In this document: positions 61,779 to 64,000 of the stretch, one piece after another
Numbering within the stretch: the stretch's first letter is position 1
Layout of the letters: each line of letters begins with the position of its first letter
Assembly (NCBI RefSeq): GCF_000178955.2
Contig: NC_016631.1
Coordinates: 5,084,001 to 5,148,000 of the forward strand
Direction of reading: 5' to 3'
Source: Granulicella mallensis MP5ACTX8
Lineage (GTDB): Bacteria; Acidobacteriota; Terriglobia; Terriglobales; Acidobacteriaceae
DNA length: 64,000 nucleotides
Notes under the pieces: model-generated
The model's input: only the letters and a program-made list of their open reading frames with translations
What the model was told of the DNA's origin: nothing
The model's database searches: none
Program-made: the position numbers and the translations under genes

Positions 61779-63758
61779 GTGAAAAACCATCGTCTATTCG
61801 TCTCGTCTGTAGCCAGCGTACTGGGCGTGGCTTTTGCTCTGGGGCTGAGCGGTTGCTCGGCGAATTTCGGAGATGTTTCCAATGCCGCAACGCAAACCGC
61901 GATGCACATTCGAGGTGTGGTGCATGGTGGTCAGCAGCCGATCAGCGGCTCGCATGTGTACATGTATGCCGCCAGCACAACCGCTTATGGCGGCCAGGGC
62001 ATCGCTCCCACTTCAGGCAATGCGTCGACCTCGCTGCTAACGGCAGCGACCGGGAACCCGGCGGATTCAAACGGGAATTTCTACGTCACCACAGACGCCT
62101 TCGGCAACTTCGATATCAATGGAGCGTTTGCCTGCACTCCGAATACCCAGGTCTATCTGTATTCGACCGGAGGCGATCCACAGTTAGCGGGCGCAGGAAT
62201 CCCCGGCACACCGAATGCCGCGGCTTCGCTGATGGCTGTCGTAGGCAACTGCGCCAGCGCGACAGCCAGCTCGGCCTTCCCGCACGTGACCTCAGTGTTC
62301 ATGAATGAGATCACCACGCAGGTTGCGGCGTTTGCCCTGGCAGGCTTTGCCACGGATCCCCTGCACATTGGCGCGCCCAGCGCGGTGACCGGCCACTCCC
62401 TCGCCGGAGTCGGCCTGGCTAACGCCTTCAATACCGCGCTGAACATTGTGAATCAGGCCACCGGAGTTCCCAATCCGACCTTTCCCAACAACAGCAACGT
62501 CGCAGTTCCTGTGGAGAGGATCGACACCGTGGCGGACTTTCTCGCGGCCTGCGTCAACTCCAACGGACCAAGCTCGTCGGGATGCAGCACACTCTTCGCC
62601 AACACGAACTACGGCACAGCGCCCACCGATACGGCCATGGCCGCCATCAACTTCGCCCAGAATCCGAATGGCAACGTTGGAGCTCTGCTCACCCTGGCCA
62701 CCAACGCCAGTCCCTTCCAACCTTTCTTCACCTCGGCCAACGACTTGTCTCTTACGCTTAACTACACGGGTGGCGGCCTGAACTTTGCAAAGGGAATCGC
62801 GATCGACGGTGCGGGCAACGCCTGGGTGACAAATCAGGGTGGCAGTTCCGTGACCGAAATCTCGAGCAGCGGGACATTCCTCTCCGGAGCCAACGGTTTC
62901 ACCGGCGGTGGCCTGAATGCGCCCATTGGGCTTGCGATCGACGGTGCGGGCAATGCCTGGGTGGCGAGTGACTCAGGTAACTCCGTAACCGAGATTTCAA
63001 GCTCCGGAGCGTTCCTCTCCGGAACCAGCGGTTTCACCGGTAGCGGCCTGGGCAGCCCCTTTGCGATCGCGATCGACAGCCCTGGCAACGTCTGGGTGGT
63101 GAATGCCGACGATGGCTCCGTGACCAAGCTCTCCAGCTCTGGGGCAGTCCTCTCCAGCTACACCGGCGGCGGCCTGGATGGACCCATTGGGATCGCGGTC
63201 GACGGTGCGGGCAATGCCTGGGTGACGAATGACTCAGGTAACTCCGTAACCGAGATTTCCAGCTCCGGAGCGTTCCTATCAGGGACCAACGGCTACTTTG
63301 GTGGCGGCCTGACTGCACCAGCGGAGATCGCAATCGACGGTACAGGCAACGCCTGGATAACGAACAGCCAAGCCACTTCCTTGAGCGAATTTTCCAACTC
63401 CGGGACGGTCCTATCAGGGACCAACGGCTACTCAGGCGGCGGCCTGAACGCGGCAATCGGGATCGCGATCGACGGTGCGGGCAACGTCTGGGCGGCTAAT
63501 TTACTGGGCAACACCGTGACCAAGCTCTCCGGTACCGGAACGGTCCTTTCCGGTACCGGTTTCTATACCGGCGGTGGACTGGACGAGCCCTATGCGATCG
63601 CGATCGATGGCTCGGGCAATGTCTGGGTGTCCAATCTCATAGGTAAGTCTCTGACCGAGATCATCGGCGCGGCTGCTCCTGTGATTACTCCCATCGTTGC
63701 CGGGCTGCCTGCTACTCCAACGCCGGATGGAAGCAGCAACCTGGGCACACGCCCGTAG
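61779..63758 (+). CDS. NHL-repeat lipoprotein, array unit 6
   Basis: About 659 residues from GTG 61779; lipobox LSGC at Cys26. The N-terminal module resembles unit 4 (AFACTPNTQVYLYS, GNCASATASSAFP). Seven repeats are present (AIDGAGNAWVTN, AIDGAGNAWVAS, AIDSPGNVWVVN, AVDGAGNAWVTN, AIDGTGNAWITN, AIDGAGNVWAAN, AIDGSGNVWVSN). The tail is PDGSSNLGTRP. Unlike units 1-5 it has no terminator hairpin: the next leader cassette begins only 14 bases after its stop, so it may be co-transcribed with unit 7. Confidence 0.92.
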   Translation: MKNHRLFVSSVASVLGVAFALGLSGCSANFGDVSNAATQTAMHIRGVVHGGQQPISGSHVYMYAASTTAYGGQGIAPTSGNASTSLLTAATGNPADSNGNFYVTTDAFGNFDINGAFACTPNTQVYLYSTGGDPQLAGAGIPGTPNAAASLMAVVGNCASATASSAFPHVTSVFMNEITTQVAAFALAGFATDPLHIGAPSAVTGHSLAGVGLANAFNTALNIVNQATGVPNPTFPNNSNVAVPVERIDTVADFLAACVNSNGPSSSGCSTLFANTNYGTAPTDTAMAAINFAQNPNGNVGALLTLATNASPFQPFFTSANDLSLTLNYTGGGLNFAKGIAIDGAGNAWVTNQGGSSVTEISSSGTFLSGANGFTGGGLNAPIGLAIDGAGNAWVASDSGNSVTEISSSGAFLSGTSGFTGSGLGSPFAIAIDSPGNVWVVNADDGSVTKLSSSGAVLSSYTGGGLDGPIGIAVDGAGNAWVTNDSGNSVTEISSSGAFLSGTNGYFGGGLTAPAEIAIDGTGNAWITNSQATSLSEFSNSGTVLSGTNGYSGGGLNAAIGIAIDGAGNVWAANLLGNTVTKLSGTGTVLSGTGFYTGGGLDEPYAIAIDGSGNVWVSNLIGKSLTEIIGAAAPVITPIVAGLPATPTPDGSSNLGTRP

Positions 63759-63772
63759 AGCGCAGCACAAAA

Positions 63773-63792
63773 CCACCGTTCCGGTGTGGGAG
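63773..63792 (+). promoter_or_regulatory. Array leader hairpin and binding site, unit 7
   Basis: Identical 20-bp hairpin/GGGAG cassette, although the start codon it serves in the other six units is lost here. Confidence 0.7.
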
Positions 63793-64000
63793 AATCTCGG
63801 GAAAAACCGTCGTCTATCCTTTTTATCTGTGGCCAGCGTACTGGGCGTGGCTTTTGTTCCTGGGCTCAGCGGCTGCTCCGCGAACTTCGGAGATGTTTCT
63901 ACGGCCTCGACGCAGACGGCCATGCACATTCGGGGCCTGGTCCATGGAGGCCAGCAGCCGATCAGTGGAACACACGTCTACATGTATGCAGCCAGCACGG
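63784..64000 (+). pseudogene. NHL-repeat lipoprotein, array unit 7 (start codon altered, cut by window end)
   Basis: The reading frame continues without stop to the window end and encodes the usual signal peptide and lipobox (GLSGCSANFGDV) and the start of the N-terminal module (IRGLVHGGQQPISGTHVYMYA). At the position of the GTG start used in units 1-6 the codon is GGG (63799-63801). Only the GTG at 63784, inside the leader hairpin and before the binding site, remains upstream in frame, so translation is doubtful. A Pro replaces a small residue in the signal core (VPGLSGC). It may be a pseudogene or use a poor start; the rest lies outside the window. Confidence 0.6.

Larger units (their letters stand above)
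50803..64000 (+). repeat. Tandem array of seven NHL-propeller lipoprotein genes (last one cut by the window)
   Basis: Seven paralogues stand head to tail on the plus strand with a unit length of about 2.0-2.4 kb. Each unit has a spacer, an identical 20-bp hairpin and binding-site cassette, a gene, and (units 1-5) a related terminator hairpin. Unit 6 runs almost directly into unit 7. The units share signal peptide, N-terminal module, seven repeats and tail, but differ in the order of blade variants. Confidence 0.95.

Noticed and set aside
51960..63600. Frequent GCGATCGA-type palindromic octamers resembling HIP1 sites
   Set aside because: They are explained by the repeated codons for Ile-Ala-Ile-Asp at the start of each blade.
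51840..63650. Regular ~135-bp repeats that could be taken for a CRISPR or minisatellite array
   Set aside because: They lie in frame within lipoprotein genes and encode NHL-type blades; there are no spacers of constant length and no cas genes.

Overview
The window looks like a chromosomal segment of an Acidobacteriota bacterium, most likely class Terriglobia (Granulicella, Terriglobus or Edaphobacter-like). This is inferred from family content: TonB-dependent receptors (TBDRs) that begin with a carboxypeptidase-regulatory-like fold and have no SusD partner, membrane-anchored winged-helix regulators, HAF-repeat and NHL-repeat secreted proteins, and Ig-like secreted proteins with a C-terminal membrane segment. 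Almost every gene concerns the cell surface: uptake, extracellular sugar processing, efflux, signalling, or secreted beta-propellers. I see no rRNA, tRNA, CRISPR array, transposase or phage gene.

Left part (1-31.8 kb). On the minus strand lie a lamin-tail-like secreted protein (4439-7096), an NHL lipoprotein (2107-4272) and a membrane regulator (437-1810). Next is a minus-strand operon of a BBE-type FAD oxidase, a lactonase-like propeller and a TBDR (12927 to 7511), then a second TBDR (13091-16480) divergent from a second regulator (17007-18296). A PUL-like run follows, transcribed leftward: a third regulator (26509-28011), a TBDR (22744-26076), a probable TIM-barrel glycosidase, a GH27 alpha-galactosidase and a probable (alpha/alpha)6 glycosidase. 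Divergent from that regulator are a PQQ-like propeller fused to a ricin-type lectin domain and a HAF-repeat protein.

Middle part (31.8-50.6 kb). A 1244-residue GH13 family protein is followed by a tripartite RND efflux operon (TolC, adaptor and pump, led by a small secreted protein). The operon is divergent from an OmpR-type two-component system, and three direct repeats with an 11-bp period lie between them. A second two-component system is flanked by two copies of a ~220-bp giant palindromic repeat. It precedes a fourth TBDR, whose upstream region carries three CTGAA repeats at exact 11-bp spacing; the same motif, inverted, occurs before the second response-regulator gene.

Right part (50.8-64 kb). 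Six complete copies and the start of a seventh of one lipoprotein gene stand head to tail on the plus strand. Each complete copy has a lipobox signal peptide, an acidobacterial N-terminal module, exactly seven NHL-type repeats and a conserved tail ending LGTRP. Each of the seven is preceded by an identical 20-bp hairpin/Shine-Dalgarno cassette, and copies 1-5 are followed by a related terminator hairpin. The seventh copy has lost the expected GTG start and most of its spacer. This array is the most unusual structure in the window. The recurring pairing of membrane-anchored winged-helix regulators with TBDR loci is the second.
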